Of a stretch of 5,580 bases of DNA, positions 4,373 to 5,580 are shown piece after piece. How positions within the stretch are numbered: the first letter of the stretch is position 1; each line of letters starts with the position of its first letter. This DNA is from Planctomycetota bacterium (GTDB lineage Bacteria > Planctomycetota > Phycisphaerae > WQYP01). The notes beneath the pieces were generated by a model, which saw only the letters and a list, made by a program, of their open reading frames with translations, made no database searches and was not told the DNA's origin. Location of the stretch: positions 1 through 5,580 of the forward strand of contig JAKCCC010000162.1 in assembly GCA_021838985.1 (NCBI GenBank), in the 5' to 3' direction. The translations under genes were made by a program, and so were the position numbers.

Positions 4373-5580
4373 ATGCCGCAGCATCCGACTTCGACACCAG
4401 CTCTAACCCCAACACCCCCGCGGCCCGCCGCGCGGCTTCCGGCCGCCTTGGCGCAGCCCTTGGGAAGAATCGCGCGGCGCCGGCGCTGGCTGCGGATAGC
4501 CGCGGCGCTGTTGCAAACATTGTTGGTGGCTCTGGCGGTGGGGCTGCTTGCGGCGCTTATCCTGGGCCCATTGACCTCGGTTCCAGCGCCGGTGCGCTGG
4601 CTGGTCGCGCTGGCCGCATGGGCGGCAATTATCGTCACGTTTCTGGCAGGACTGCGGCCGGTGTGGCAGCCAACGCCGCCGCGGCAGGCCGCCAGCCTGG
4701 TGGAGCGAAAACATCCGGAACATCAGGAGCGGCTCCTTAGCGCGGTGGAATTTTCCGAAACGCCGGCGACGGAATTTTCCGGCTCCGAACAGATGATCCA
4801 GCGGGTGCTGGTCCAAGCCCAGGCTGATGCGGCCCAGCTTGATCCACGGTGGGTTCTTTCCGCGGCCGGCGTGTGGCGCTGGGCGTGGTATTGTGTGCCG
4901 GCGGTGCTGGCCTGGCTGCTGCTGTGGGCGCTGTTGCCGCGCACGGTCGGCGCGGGCGTGCAGCGCGCCTTGGCACCATGGAACGGCGCAATTTCCCCGG
5001 AGACTGTAAATTTCCACGTTTCGCCAGGCAACGTCAACATCGCCTCCGGTGATCCCTTGACCGTCCGGGCGCGGGCTGCGGCGGGAGGCCGCGGCGCCAC
5101 CAGGGACCTGAACCTGCAGATCCGCCAGGACGGCGGCGTGGACACCCAGGCCATGACCCAGGCTGGGCCGCATCTGTTTTTATGGCGCTTCCATGATGTG
5201 GAAGCGGGATTTCAGTATCGCGTATCCTGCCGGCGCGGGCAGTCAGCCTGGTACCAGGTACGGGTCATCGCCCGGCCGGCGATCACCGCCCTGACGCTGC
5301 ACTATCACTATCCGGCCTACACGCATCGGCCGCCGCGGACCGTGCACGGACGAAGCGGGTGGATTCGCGCGCTGGCGGGTACCCAGGTGCAGGTGGACGT
5401 GCAGGCCAGCGAAACGCTGGCCGCTAAAAGCCATCTGCACATTGATGCCGCCATCGGGCGACGGGGCCGTCCGGGAAGCGCCACGCGTGCGGCGGTCGTC
5501 CCGGGGCAGGCCGGCTTTGGCCAGGCAGGGATCGCCTCGACCGGGGCGCCCACGCCGGCACGCGGCGCAGGGGAGGATTT
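4373..5580 (+). CDS. DUF4175-like membrane protein (N-terminal 402 residues; 3' end outside the window)
   Basis: Open from the ATG at 4373 to the right edge. AGGA (4361-4364) lies 8 nt upstream. The N-terminus is Pro/Ala/Thr-rich (about 5-24), then RRRR at 35-38 precedes two membrane segments near 42-66 and 74-94. A cytoplasmic stretch with RQAASLVERKHPEHQERLLSA at 104-124 follows; a conserved helix of this kind sits at the same place in related proteins. A third membrane segment spans about 167-188, after which LAPWNG and VSPGNVNIASGDPLTVRARA (217-236) begin a periplasmic, beta-rich Ig-like part, with SAWYQVRVIARPAI (291-304) and YHYPAYTHRPPRTV (311-324). This layout matches, from memory, large DUF4175-type proteins of planctomycetes and acidobacteria, often near MoxR-ATPase and DUF58 genes. 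Biochemical function is unknown. From about 362 to the edge the sequence becomes Gly/Ala/Pro-rich and less recognisable, so a disordered loop or a frame problem is possible. Confidence 0.8.
   Translation, partial: MPQHPTSTPALTPTPPRPAARLPAALAQPLGRIARRRRWLRIAAALLQTLLVALAVGLLAALILGPLTSVPAPVRWLVALAAWAAIIVTFLAGLRPVWQPTPPRQAASLVERKHPEHQERLLSAVEFSETPATEFSGSEQMIQRVLVQAQADAAQLDPRWVLSAAGVWRWAWYCVPAVLAWLLLWALLPRTVGAGVQRALAPWNGAISPETVNFHVSPGNVNIASGDPLTVRARAAAGGRGATRDLNLQIRQDGGVDTQAMTQAGPHLFLWRFHDVEAGFQYRVSCRRGQSAWYQVRVIARPAITALTLHYHYPAYTHRPPRTVHGRSGWIRALAGTQVQVDVQASETLAAKSHLHIDAAIGRRGRPGSATRAAVVPGQAGFGQAGIASTGAPTPARGAGED

Overview
The window is a GC-rich bacterial chromosome segment made of housekeeping genes. 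The organism is probably a member of the PVC superphylum, with Planctomycetota as the best guess. This rests on three recalled resemblances: the EPKIDG form of the LigA active site, the TTDTCAALRATEL stretch of UMP kinase, and a DUF4175-like membrane protein. Phylum is inference only; an acidobacterium or other deep-branching Gram-negative is not excluded.

Layout: positions 1-1245 carry the N-terminal 415 residues of NAD+-dependent DNA ligase (ligA) on the minus strand; its C-terminal half lies left of the window. A 341-bp divergent intergenic region follows. Three genes then run on the plus strand: tsf (EF-Ts), pyrH (UMP kinase) and frr (ribosome recycling factor). This is the conserved bacterial order, but rpsB, which usually precedes tsf, is absent and ligA stands divergently in its place. 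After frr comes a 353-bp gap with a strongly structured inverted-repeat element. The last 1.2 kb holds the start of a large membrane protein of the DUF4175 type, cut by the right edge.

EF-Ts reloads EF-Tu with GTP during elongation, RRF splits the post-termination ribosome, and UMP kinase supplies UDP for RNA and other pyrimidine nucleotides, so the cluster joins translation to nucleotide supply. LigA seals nicks in replication and repair. The DUF4175-like gene appears to be a separate unit with its own possible promoter.

No defence system, mobile-element gene, CRISPR array, tRNA or rRNA was seen. The less ordinary signals are non-coding: (1) a degenerate 7-bp tandem array between tsf and pyrH; (2) a second purine-rich tract with 7-bp period running through the pyrH stop codon and forming the left arm of a long hairpin before frr; and (3) a 128-bp element with 15-bp inverted ends and internal hairpins after frr, either an undescribed structured RNA or a small non-autonomous mobile repeat.
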